From Desulfobulbaceae bacterium (lineage in GTDB: Bacteria > Desulfobacterota > Desulfobulbia > Desulfobulbales > SURF-16): a stretch of DNA of 46,960 nt. Within the stretch, counting starts at the first letter, position 1. The number at the start of each line of letters is the position of its first letter. Below, one piece after another: positions 25,741-33,571 of this stretch. The stretch covers positions 1-46,960 of the forward strand of contig PKTX01000006.1 in assembly GCA_002868945.1 (NCBI GenBank). Reading direction: 5' to 3'. The notes beneath the pieces were generated by a model. The model had not been told where the DNA came from. It searched no databases and worked only from the letters and a program-made list of their open reading frames with translations. The translations under genes and the position numbers were made by a program.

Positions 25741-25816
25741 ATGAATCTGCACGGATTTTCCTGTCTCGCGGTATGCTTGGAGAGCAAGGCAGGTTCTCGG
25801 AGAGGAGGAAGGAATA

Positions 25817-27193
25817 ATGAACGACGAATTTCGGACGGAAAAGGACAGCATGGGCGAGGTCCAGGTGCCGCAGGATGCCCTCTATGGTGCACAGACCCAG
25901 CGCGCCCTCAACAATTTCACCATAGGCGATCTCACCATGTCGCCTGTCTTTATCAGGGCCCTGGCCGTGATTAAAAGGGCGGCGGCCCAGACCAATCAGG
26001 AGCTGGGCCTGCTGCGCCGGCAAGAAGGGGAGGCCATTGCCGCGGCTGCCCAGGAGATCATCAACGGCAACCATGGTGAGCACTTCCCGGTGCCGGTCTT
26101 TCAGACCGGTTCCGGCACCAGCAGCAACATGAATATCAATGAGGTCATTGTCGGTCTGGCGGCCCGGCAGGGCGTCGAGCTGTCAGCCAACGATCATGTC
26201 AACAGAGGCCAGAGCAGCAACGATGTGATTCCCACGGCCCTGCATCTTGCCATTGCCCTGGGGCTCAAGGGCCAGGTGATCCCGGTGCTGCAGCAACTGG
26301 CCGAGGTGATTCGCGGCCAGGCGGCTCGCTACAGCCAGGTGATTAAGACCGGCCGCACCAATCTGATGGACGCCCTGCCCATTCGTTTTGGGGCGGAGCT
26401 GGAGGCGTGGGCTGCCGGTCTTGATGAATGCCTGGAGCGTTTCGAGACGCTGCTGCCGCGTATTCAACGTCTGGCCCTGGGCGGCACTGCCGTGGGCAGC
26501 GGTCTGAACACCCATGCCGATTTTCCGGCCAAGGCCGTGGCCCGTATCAATAGCATGACCGGCCTGCAGTGTCGGGTGGCCCCCAACCTCTATAAGGGGC
26601 TGAGTTTCCTGGATAGCGTGGTGGAGGCCTCGGGGCAGCTACGGGCCGCGGCTTTGGTATTGACCAAGATCAGCAATGATCTGCGCTGGATGAATTCCGG
26701 CCCCGGCGCCGGTCTGGCCGAAATAGCCCTGCCTGCCCTGCAGCCCGGCTCAAGTATCATGCCGGCCAAGGTCAATCCCGTTATTCCGGAGGCGGTGATG
26801 ATGGCCTGCGCCCAGATCATGGGCAATGATCAGGTGGTGGCCTTGGCGGCGCGCAATGGCAATTTTCAGCTCAACACCATGTTGCCCCTGGCCGCCCATA
26901 ATATCCTGCAGGCCATTGACCTGCTCAGCGACAGTGCCCGCACCCTGGCGGACAAGGCCATTGCCGGCCTGGTGGTGAATGAGGAAAAATGCCGGGAGTT
27001 TGTCAGCCGCAATCCCATTCTGGTCACCGCCTTGAACAACAAAATAGGCTATCTGGCCGCCGCTGAGATCGGCAAAAAGGCCATGGCCGAACAGCGGCCG
27101 ATCCTGGAGGTGGCTCTGGAAGAGACCGACCTGAGCCGGGAGCAATTAGAAGAGCTGCTCGACCCGGCCCGCCTGGCTGACGGAGGAAAGTAG
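25817..27193 (+). CDS. fumC: Class II fumarase-family lyase with altered catalytic His
   Basis: A 458-residue protein of the fumarase/aspartase superfamily, expected to interconvert fumarate and malate. The signature GSSIMPAKVN is at 311-320, GSGTSSNMNINEVI near 98-111, and the second-site DHVNRGQSSND near 126-136. However, where FumC has GRTHLQDATP with a catalytically important His188, this protein has GRTNLMDALP with Asn182. That weakens a simple fumarase call: it may be a divergent fumarase or a related lyase. GGAGGAAGG precedes ATG 25817. It is convergent with enolase, with stops 37 bases apart. Confidence 0.82.
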   Translation: MNDEFRTEKDSMGEVQVPQDALYGAQTQRALNNFTIGDLTMSPVFIRALAVIKRAAAQTNQELGLLRRQEGEAIAAAAQEIINGNHGEHFPVPVFQTGSGTSSNMNINEVIVGLAARQGVELSANDHVNRGQSSNDVIPTALHLAIALGLKGQVIPVLQQLAEVIRGQAARYSQVIKTGRTNLMDALPIRFGAELEAWAAGLDECLERFETLLPRIQRLALGGTAVGSGLNTHADFPAKAVARINSMTGLQCRVAPNLYKGLSFLDSVVEASGQLRAAALVLTKISNDLRWMNSGPGAGLAEIALPALQPGSSIMPAKVNPVIPEAVMMACAQIMGNDQVVALAARNGNFQLNTMLPLAAHNILQAIDLLSDSARTLADKAIAGLVVNEEKCREFVSRNPILVTALNNKIGYLAAAEIGKKAMAEQRPILEVALEETDLSREQLEELLDPARLADGGK

Positions 27194-27229
27194 AGTCTCC
27201 TCCGGAGAGACAAGGGACGGTGTGGAAAT

Positions 27230-28498
27230 TTATTTCCAGTAATACAGGGCCCCGTCGCCCAGCTCCTTTTCGATCTCCAGCAGCCGGTTGTACTTGGCAA
27301 TGCGCTCGCCGCGGCTGGCTGAACCGGTCTTCAGGTGGCCGCCATCCATGGCCACGCTGAAGTCGGCCAGAAAGGTGTCCTCGGTCTCGCCGGAGCGGTG
27401 TGAGATAAAGTAGCGCCAGCCGGCGTCACGGCACATGCGGCAGGCCTCAATGGTCTCGCTCACCGTGCCGATCTGGTTGAACTTGATCAGGGCCGAGTTG
27501 GCCGCCTTCTCCTCTATTCCCCTGGCAATGTATCTGGTGTTTGTCACAAAGATATCATCACCCACCACCTCGATGTCGTTGCCCAGCCGCCTGGTCAGTT
27601 CGCTAAAGCCGGACCAGTCGTTTTCATCCAGGGGATCCTCCCAGGAGATAATGGGATATTTTTTGACCCACTCCTCGGCCAGCTCGATCATGGCGGCGCT
27701 ATCCTTTTGGCCTGAGCCGGACCAGCGCAGATCATAGGTGCCGGCCTTGAAAAAGGAACTGGCCGCGGAATCCAGGGCAATGGCAATGTCGCTGCCCGGC
27801 TTGTAGCCCGCCTTTTCAATGGCGGTGAGAATGAGCTCAATGGCCGCCTCGTTGCTGGGCAGATTGGGGGCAAAACCGCCCTCGTCGCCAACGCCGGTGG
27901 AGAGGTCCTGCTTGTTGAGCAGTTCCTTTAAGACATGGAAGGTCTCGGCCACATAGCGCAGGCCGTCGCTGAAGGTGAGGGCGCCGATGGGCACGGCCAT
28001 GAACTCCTGAAAATCAACGCTGTTGTCGGCATGGGCGCCGCCGTTGATGATATTCATGCAGGGCACCGGAATGCGGCGTGCCCCTGTGCCGCCCAGGTAT
28101 TGATAGAGGGGAAGGCGGTGGGAGAGGGCGGCCGCCTTGGCCACGGCCATGGAGACGCCGAGAATGGCGTTGGCTCCCAGGTTTCTCTTGTTCTCGGTGG
28201 CATCCAGCTCCAGCATGATATGGTCGATCTCGGTCTGGCGGTGGGCGGCCAGCCCGGTGAGCTCCGGGGCGATCTGTTCTTCGACGTTGTGGACGGCCGA
28301 CAGCACGCCCTTGCCGCCGTAACGTCGCCTGTCGCCGTCGCGCAGCTCCAGGGCCTCGTTTTCGCCGGTGCTGGCGCCGGACGGCACCGAGGCCGTGGCC
28401 CTGGTGCCGTCTGCCAGGCTCACCGTTACCTGAATGGTGGGGTAGCCCCGCGAGTCAAGAATTTCCATGGCCTCAATGTCGACAATGGTATCGTTCAT
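27230..28498 (-). CDS. eno: Enolase
   Basis: A 422-residue glycolytic enzyme converting 2-phosphoglycerate to phosphoenolpyruvate. Family motifs are intact: SGASTGENEALELRD near 40-54, GDEGGFAPN (204-212) with the catalytic Glu, metal ligands in ALDSAA and SWEDPLDE, LIKFNQIGTVSET (337-349) with the catalytic Lys339, and SHRSGETED (366-374). GAGGAAAC lies upstream of the ATG at 28498. The archaeal-type phosphoglycerate mutase at 33568-34884 would supply its substrate, but it is a separate unit. Confidence 0.97.
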   Translation of the reverse strand: MNDTIVDIEAMEILDSRGYPTIQVTVSLADGTRATASVPSGASTGENEALELRDGDRRRYGGKGVLSAVHNVEEQIAPELTGLAAHRQTEIDHIMLELDATENKRNLGANAILGVSMAVAKAAALSHRLPLYQYLGGTGARRIPVPCMNIINGGAHADNSVDFQEFMAVPIGALTFSDGLRYVAETFHVLKELLNKQDLSTGVGDEGGFAPNLPSNEAAIELILTAIEKAGYKPGSDIAIALDSAASSFFKAGTYDLRWSGSGQKDSAAMIELAEEWVKKYPIISWEDPLDENDWSGFSELTRRLGNDIEVVGDDIFVTNTRYIARGIEEKAANSALIKFNQIGTVSETIEACRMCRDAGWRYFISHRSGETEDTFLADFSVAMDGGHLKTGSASRGERIAKYNRLLEIEKELGDGALYYWK

Positions 28499-28542
28499 GG
28501 TGTTTCCTCATGGTGAATTTTTTTAGGCAGGGCCCTTTGGGG

Positions 28543-29613
28543 CTATGGCAAAACCTCGGTGGTGTAGGCCACCTGGGCCTGGTCCGAGGTAAAGGGTTTA
28601 AGTTTGCGGCCGCTCTTGACCTCTTCAACCCAGTTGGGGTTGAGCAGCATGGACTTGCCGCTCAGGGCAATGTCGGCATGCTGGAGGGCCTCTTCGGCAC
28701 TGGCCCGGTCATAAATCTTGCCGCAGATCATCAGCGGCAGGTCGCAGGCCTCACGGCTCAGGGCCGCCATGGTCTTGCCGGTGCCGAAGGCCTCTTCCCT
28801 GAAGTCATAGGTGGAGACGGAGATGGCATCCAGCGGTTCCTCGGCGAGCAGGGCGATAATCTCCTGGTACTCCTGCCGGTTCTGAAAGAGGGAGACATCC
28901 ATGTCGGCGATACCCCAGTTGGAGATGCGGAAAACCAGGAGACGATCATTCGGCACCACCCGGCGCACTGCCTGGATAACCTCATGGGCAAAACGATAGC
29001 GCCTTTGCGGTGACCCCCCATAGTCGTCGCTGCGCTGGTTGGAGTAGGGCGACAGGAACTGGCTGATCAGGTAGCCGTGGGCGCCGTGGATTTCAATGCC
29101 GTCAAAACCGGCGGCCACCGCTCCTTTGGCCGTCTCCACAAAGCCGTTGATCACATGGTCGATGTCAAAGCGGCTCATCTCCTCGGGTAGCGGATAGGGC
29201 GCCTTGGTGAGGGGATTGATCTGCCTGGGGGCAATGGGGCTCGGCCCTATGGCGCGGTGGGCCGGGTTGACCTCGGGCCAGGCCATGCGACCGCAGTGAA
29301 ACATCTGCATAACGGCCAGGGCACCCTGGGTCCGGATGGCCTGCACCACCGGGCGCCATGCCTCGATCTGAAGCTGGTTGAGGATACGGGCCTGGCCCGG
29401 ATAGCCCTGGGCACTCTCATAATCAGTGACCAGCGCCTCGGTGTAGACCAGGGCGGCGCCGTTGCGGGCCCGGCGCACCAGGAAGTCGAGAACATCCTGG
29501 CGCGGGATACTGTCCGGTCCGGCCGACATACGGGTCATGGGCGCCACGCCGAGACGGTTTTTCAGGGTGAAATGTTTCAGCTGCAAGGGGCGAAAAAGCG
29601 GATCGTCAGCCAT
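28543..29613 (-). CDS. Old Yellow Enzyme-type NADH:flavin oxidoreductase
   Basis: A 356-residue TIM-barrel FMN enzyme. The N-terminus reads FRPLQLKHFTLKNRLGVAPM, and HGAHGYLISQFLSPYSNQR carries the active-site region with NQRSDDYGG following. There is no C-terminal Fe-S and NAD-binding extension, so it is the short OYE type rather than a dienoyl-CoA reductase. It reduces activated C=C bonds or xenobiotics; the natural substrate is unknown. The start at 29613 has GGAGG upstream and begins the family's typical N-terminus; a longer reading to 29769 is unsupported. It ends 44 bases before the enolase start, so they may be cotranscribed. Confidence 0.9.
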   Translation of the reverse strand: MADDPLFRPLQLKHFTLKNRLGVAPMTRMSAGPDSIPRQDVLDFLVRRARNGAALVYTEALVTDYESAQGYPGQARILNQLQIEAWRPVVQAIRTQGALAVMQMFHCGRMAWPEVNPAHRAIGPSPIAPRQINPLTKAPYPLPEEMSRFDIDHVINGFVETAKGAVAAGFDGIEIHGAHGYLISQFLSPYSNQRSDDYGGSPQRRYRFAHEVIQAVRRVVPNDRLLVFRISNWGIADMDVSLFQNRQEYQEIIALLAEEPLDAISVSTYDFREEAFGTGKTMAALSREACDLPLMICGKIYDRASAEEALQHADIALSGKSMLLNPNWVEEVKSGRKLKPFTSDQAQVAYTTEVLP

Positions 29614-29751
29614 GCTTGTCCTCCGAGATGGAATGTGGTTGAGGCTCAGCGACAACTGGCCCTCGGCAGTGCAGAATATTGTCCAAAAAGTGTATCGCAT
29701 GGTTGGCCTGCTTGTAAAGCAGAGAGCAGCTTCCAACTGGTTGGGCCGCCC

Positions 29752-29769
29752 TTGCCAAGCTTGTGGCAA
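29752..29769. promoter_or_regulatory. Perfect inverted repeat between the oxidoreductase and hgc units
   Basis: TTGCCA-AGCTTG-TGGCAA lies in the divergent space, 139 bases from the oxidoreductase start and 65 bases from the small gene that precedes hgcA. It could be a regulator-binding site. TTGCCA with TATTAC 16 bases later could serve as a weak sigma-70 promoter reading toward hgcA. Confidence 0.4.
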
Positions 29770-29833
29770 TGATTATTACTATTTGTATGGCAATCTTTTT
29801 TTCAAGAAATCAACACGACTGACGAGGTGTGTC

Positions 29834-29983
29834 ATGCACGATAAGAGAGCAGACAAAAAAGAGAGGACAAGCAGCAAGAAAGAAACCTTCACCTGCGTTT
29901 GCGATAGCGAGTGGCGTGGCCTGCACGACAATGAGTGGAGCGACTGTCTCTGCACCCCTGAAGAGGAGCAGGGCACGAAATAG
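29834..29983 (+). CDS. Small acidic Cys-containing protein upstream of hgcA
   Basis: A 49-residue protein. The N-terminal third is very basic (MHDKRADKKERTSSKKE); the rest is acidic with three cysteines in TCVCDSEW and DCLCTPEEE. The two CxC-type pairs could bind a soft metal. GACGAGG lies upstream of the ATG. The stop is 60 bases before hgcA, so it may share the transcript. No family recognised; a chance frame cannot be excluded. Confidence 0.5.
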   Translation: MHDKRADKKERTSSKKETFTCVCDSEWRGLHDNEWSDCLCTPEEEQGTK

Positions 29984-30043
29984 GGCGTCGGCCTTGCAAA
30001 AAACAGCCTGGGCGGTCGCCCGCAAAGGTGATATCTTTCTCCC

Positions 30044-31186
30044 ATGAAGATCATTTTATCCCCTGTCGATCAGCAGCAGGGCGGCTCGCCCCTGCCTCTC
30101 TACAGGCCGGGTCCGGCCGCGACTCCCGGCGCTTCCCCGGATCAGCCCTTTGTGAAGGGGGGCAGGACAGCGGCGCCGGGTGCGATGCCGCAAGTCGAAG
30201 CCCGTCTCGGCCTGAGCGATCGGTTCGGCAGCTGGCTGGCCCGCTGTAATATCGGGCGATTCTCCCATGTGGTGGATGCCGGTCTCTATGCCCTGGGCGA
30301 GGCAGGGGCCGACAGTCCGGTGCTGGTCACGGCCAACTATAAGATGAGTTTTGACCGGCTGCGAAGCGCCTTGGCCGGACGGGCCTGCTGGCTGTTGGTC
30401 CTGGATACCAAGGGCATCAATGTTTGGTGTGCCGCCGGCAAGGGGACCTTTAGCACCCTGGAGCTCTATGACCGCCTCACCCACAGCCGTCTGGCCGAGG
30501 TGGTGGCGCACCGCCAGCTCATCGTGCCCCAGCTCGGCGCCCCTGGTATCGATGGCCTGGCGCTCAAGAAGCACAGCGGCTTTGAGGTGATCTGGGGGCC
30601 TGTCCGGGCCCGCGACCTGCCGGCCTTTCTTGACAATAATTGTGTGGCCACGCCGGCCATGCGGTGCAAGGACTTTCCCCTTGCCGAGCGCCTGGCCCTG
30701 GTGCCGGTGGAGGTGAGCCAGGCCGCAGGCAAGGCGCTGCTGCTTATCGGCATCTTCATGCTGCTCTCCGGCCTTGGCGGTGAGGGCGCCTTCTGGCCCG
30801 CGGTCAGGGAGATGGGGGTCTTTGCTGCCTGGGCCGTGGCGGCTGGGGTCATCGGTGGTACGGTGCTGACGGCCGCGCTCCTGCCCTGGCTGCCGGGGCG
30901 GGCCTTCAGCCTCAAGGGTATGTGGGCCGGAATCTTCTCCTTTCTGAGCCTGGTGGCTGGCCATGGCCTTGTCGCGCCGCAGCATATGATCAGCGGACTG
31001 GAGGCGGGGGCCTGGCTTCTGATGTCCACGGCCATCTCCTCCTGGCTCGGTATGAATTTTACCGGTTCGTCAACCTACACCTCGCGTTCCGGGGTACGTT
31101 TCGAGATGCGCCGGGCCATCCCCCTGCAGGCCGGCGCCTTTGCCGCTGGCCTGCTGTGCTGGCTGGCGGCGCGGTTTTGGTTGTAA
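30044..31186 (+). CDS. hgcA: Mercury-methylation corrinoid protein HgcA
   Basis: A 380-residue protein that donates a methyl group to Hg(II) from a corrinoid cofactor. The diagnostic cap-helix motif NVWCAAGKG is at 126-134, with Cys129 as the expected cobalt ligand. The corrinoid domain spans about 60-215, followed by five membrane helices (about 225-378), the layout specific to HgcA. This separates it from the soluble CdhD of acetyl-CoA synthesis. The first 45 residues are Pro/Gly-rich and look disordered. The ribosome site is weak (AAAGGTGA, 10 bases ahead). hgcB follows after 11 bases with a strong ribosome site. Confidence 0.95.
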   Translation: MKIILSPVDQQQGGSPLPLYRPGPAATPGASPDQPFVKGGRTAAPGAMPQVEARLGLSDRFGSWLARCNIGRFSHVVDAGLYALGEAGADSPVLVTANYKMSFDRLRSALAGRACWLLVLDTKGINVWCAAGKGTFSTLELYDRLTHSRLAEVVAHRQLIVPQLGAPGIDGLALKKHSGFEVIWGPVRARDLPAFLDNNCVATPAMRCKDFPLAERLALVPVEVSQAAGKALLLIGIFMLLSGLGGEGAFWPAVREMGVFAAWAVAAGVIGGTVLTAALLPWLPGRAFSLKGMWAGIFSFLSLVAGHGLVAPQHMISGLEAGAWLLMSTAISSWLGMNFTGSSTYTSRSGVRFEMRRAIPLQAGAFAAGLLCWLAARFWL

Positions 31187-31197
31187 AGGAGGTCGCT

Positions 31198-31476
31198 ATG
31201 GCACCGGAGAGGCCTTTTCGCTATATAGACGGCGTGGTAAGCCTGGAACTGGATCAGGAGCGCTGTATCGGCTGCGGTATCTGCCTCCAGGTCTGCCCCC
31301 ATGCGGTTTTTGAGCTTGCCGACGACAAGGCTCGGATTGTCCACCGCGATCACTGCATGGAGTGCAGTGCCTGCGCCCGCAATTGCCCGGTCCAGGCCCT
31401 GCGTGTGGAGGCGGGCGAGGGCTGCGTGCGGGCCATTATCAACGAGATGCTGGGGCGGGACTGTGACTGCTGCTGA
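31198..31476 (+). CDS. hgcB: Mercury-methylation ferredoxin HgcB
   Basis: A 92-residue 2[4Fe-4S] ferredoxin that reduces HgcA and helps deliver mercury. Cluster ligands are C23-x2-C26-x2-C29-x3-C33 and C53-x2-C56-x2-C59-x3-C63. The extra conserved Cys of the family is Cys76 (GEGCV), and the C-terminus ends RDCDCC, the Cys tail typical of HgcB. AAAGGAGG sits just before ATG 31198. Adjacent to hgcA, this gives the complete gene pair required for methylmercury formation. Confidence 0.95.
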   Translation: MAPERPFRYIDGVVSLELDQERCIGCGICLQVCPHAVFELADDKARIVHRDHCMECSACARNCPVQALRVEAGEGCVRAIINEMLGRDCDCC

Positions 31477-31509
31477 GCGGTCTGTCTCACACAATGAGAA
31501 GGATAGATA

Positions 31510-31935
31510 ATGCTCAGTGACAGAATTAAACCGGCCTGGCGCCAGACAACCGCTGTGTTTATCCGTGTCATACCCATGCTCTGCTCCATTCTGCTTGTGG
31601 TCAGCCTCTGCCACCAGCTCTTCCGTGACAATTATGAGCGCTGGTTTTCCGGCAATTATCTCCTTGATCCGCTGGTCGGGGCGCTGGCGGGCTCCATCTC
31701 CTTCGGCATCCCGGTCACCAGCTATATTGCCGGTGGTGAGCTGCTGGCCGCCGGCGTCAGCCTGCTGGCGGTGACCGCCTTTATCATGACCTGGACCACC
31801 GTCGGCCTGGTGATGATTCCCCTGGAGGCCGGATCCCTGGGGGTGCGCTTTGCCGTGGTGCGCAATGTGCTCAACTTCTTCTTTGCCCTTCTGGTGGCCA
31901 TGGCCACTGTTTTTACCCTGGGGCTGTGGCCATGA
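31510..31935 (+). CDS. Permease, first half (COG0701/ArsP-like)
   Basis: A 141-residue membrane protein with about four hydrophobic segments, containing DPLVGALAGSISFGIPVTSY, a pattern like the half-repeats of predicted permeases in COG0701, which includes the organoarsenical exporter ArsP. Usual members are single proteins of 300 or more residues with two such repeats; here the halves are separate genes. Cysteines 25 and 34 lie in the first membrane segment. AAGGA precedes the start. It begins 33 bases after hgcB and its stop overlaps the next gene's start (ATGA), so hgcA-hgcB-permease is probably one operon. Confidence 0.75.
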   Translation: MLSDRIKPAWRQTTAVFIRVIPMLCSILLVVSLCHQLFRDNYERWFSGNYLLDPLVGALAGSISFGIPVTSYIAGGELLAAGVSLLAVTAFIMTWTTVGLVMIPLEAGSLGVRFAVVRNVLNFFFALLVAMATVFTLGLWP

Positions 31936-32450
31936 GCAGGCCCGCCTCGCCAAAGAAGCGGCGTTTGCACCCCAGGCACTGGTTTCTGCTGCTGGTCTTG
32001 GTTGTCTACGGCCTGTTTGCGCTCCTTGATCCGGCTGTGACGGCAGCGGCGCTGGGCTATTTTTTCAGCATGCTGCGCAAGGTGATCCCCATTCTGGCCC
32101 TGGTCTTTGTGGTCATGCTGCTGGTCAATATCTTCCTTGATCCGGCGCGGATCAGGCGGCATCTCGGCAAGGATTCCGGGCTGCGCGGCTGGTTCTACGC
32201 CATTGTCAGCGGGATTGTCATCTCCGGACCGCCCTTTGTCCTCTACCCCATGCTCGGTGATCTCAAGCGCCACGGCGCCCGCAACGCCCTGTTGGCCACC
32301 ATGCTCTATAACCGCAACGTCAAGGTCTACTTCCTGCCGGCCATTGTCTACTACTTTGGCCTGCGCTATGCCGTGGTCCTCTCCGTCTATATTATTGTCT
32401 TTTCCGTACTCAACGGCATGCTGCTGGAGTTTTTTGTCCGTCACGACTGA
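31932..32450 (+). CDS. Permease, second half (COG0701/ArsP-like)
   Basis: A 172-residue membrane protein: a basic N-terminus (SPKKRRLHPRH), then four or five hydrophobic segments. GIVISGPPFVLYPMLGDLKR at about 97-116 resembles the conserved P-F-x-x-Y-P turn of the COG0701 permeases, and LATMLYNRNVKVYFLP follows. The ATG at 31932 overlaps the stop of the first half in ATGA, the usual sign of coupled subunits. With the first half it would make a full two-repeat exporter. Substrate unknown; methylated or thiol-bound metal is a guess from the hgcAB context. Confidence 0.78.
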   Translation: MSRPASPKKRRLHPRHWFLLLVLVVYGLFALLDPAVTAAALGYFFSMLRKVIPILALVFVVMLLVNIFLDPARIRRHLGKDSGLRGWFYAIVSGIVISGPPFVLYPMLGDLKRHGARNALLATMLYNRNVKVYFLPAIVYYFGLRYAVVLSVYIIVFSVLNGMLLEFFVRHD

Positions 32451-32669
32451 TTGCCCTTTCGTGTCGCCGTGCCGGTCCGGTGGATTTCTCCTTGACCTGC
32501 CTGCAGCCTTTTTCATACTCCTAAAGAGAGAGCGGAAGATTGCCGGGCGCCCATGGTGGTGGCAGCGATCCCTTACGAAATCATGTCGATCAGGCAACAT
32601 GATGCCACAAAATCTGGACAGGCTGAGTTTGGCTGATAATCACATAAATAACTGTCTGAAGGAGGCAAT

Positions 32670-33011
32670 ATGCAAGAAAGGGATATCCGCCGGTATCACG
32701 GTCTGTTTGGTGTCATTCTCGCCCTGTTTATCCTTGTCCAGGTGGGCAGCGGCACCCTCATTGCCTTTAATAAACTGGCAGGCCAGACAGGGGATGCCCA
32801 TGCCGCCTATGATGACCACGGATCTGAGGAGGAGGAAGGCCACGCCGGCCATGACCACGATGCCGACCTGCTGCTTCGGACCCATCACAATGGCGGTACC
32901 ATCTCACAGCTAATCAGGGTGGCAGTGGGCACCGGTATCCTGATCATGGTGGCCTCCGGCTCCACCCTCTATGTCCTGACCTGGCAGCGCCGGAGGCGGG
33001 CCAAGAGCTAG
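32670..33011 (+). CDS. Small two-helix membrane protein with His/acidic loop
   Basis: A 113-residue protein with membrane segments near 12-32 and 82-105. The loop between them is rich in His, Asp and Glu (DDHGSEEEEGHAGHDHDAD) and could bind metal ions outside the membrane. The helix pattern GLFGVILALFILVQVGSGTL recalls small PepSY-TM-like proteins. GAAGGAGG precedes the ATG. Its TAG stop shares the CTAG at 33008-33011 with the stop of the convergent gene. Function unknown; about 220 bases separate it from the permease genes. Confidence 0.7.
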   Translation: MQERDIRRYHGLFGVILALFILVQVGSGTLIAFNKLAGQTGDAHAAYDDHGSEEEEGHAGHDHDADLLLRTHHNGGTISQLIRVAVGTGILIMVASGSTLYVLTWQRRRRAKS

Positions 33012-33571
33012 CGTCCCGTCCGTTCCTGCAGTCTTTTTTTGATGTCGAGCGTCGTCAGCATGGCGGCCACCGGCTTCGGCACCAGATGCTGCCAGGGCTG
33101 GTCCTCAAGAATACGTTGCCTGATTGTTGTTGAGGTCAGGCCCTTCTCTGCCAGGGGACGCTGCCAGAGGATCTCGGTGGCAAGGCCCAGCTCCTGAAAA
33201 CGTTCCAGCTTCTTTTGGCCCCAGTCGTCATAGATGGTGAGAAAGAAGGTGGCGTCCAGCGGCACATAATAGCCAAGCAGCTCCGGGAAATTGATGGGAA
33301 AGGGCACGATGGTAAAGGCGTCGGCCGCCACTCCCGCTGCCAGCAGGGTTTCCCGCACCAGCAGCAGCCGCTCGTAAAAGGTGAGGGGGTTGGCTGCGGC
33401 GCCGGCCCGCTTGCTGTCGGTCTCTTCAGCCCTGGTCAGGCTGGGATCCGGGTTGGCAATGCCGACAATGAGGTGCTGGCAGCGGGCCTTGCCGGCCAGC
33501 AGATAGGTGCGATGGTCGTTGTGGAGGATCTGGAAACGGCCATGGATCACCCCGGTCTCGGCAATGGTCAT
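33008..33571 (-). CDS. Nicotinamide-nucleotide adenylyltransferase, archaeal type
   Basis: A 187-residue nucleotidyltransferase making NAD from NMN and ATP. GRFQILHNDH (11-20) carries the HxxH-type motif of the superfamily, here H-N-D-H, and TSTTIRQRI near 147-155 is the ISTTxxR-type motif. The closest group by motif is NadM. Translation starts in an ATGA overlap with the upstream mutase gene, so the two are coupled. Confidence 0.85.
   Translation of the reverse strand: MTIAETGVIHGRFQILHNDHRTYLLAGKARCQHLIVGIANPDPSLTRAEETDSKRAGAAANPLTFYERLLLVRETLLAAGVAADAFTIVPFPINFPELLGYYVPLDATFFLTIYDDWGQKKLERFQELGLATEILWQRPLAEKGLTSTTIRQRILEDQPWQHLVPKPVAAMLTTLDIKKRLQERTGR

Noticed and set aside
30044-31186. 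CdhD-like corrinoid protein of acetyl-CoA synthesis instead of HgcA
   Set aside because: The WCAAGKG cap helix, five C-terminal membrane helices and an adjacent HgcB-type ferredoxin are specific to HgcA.
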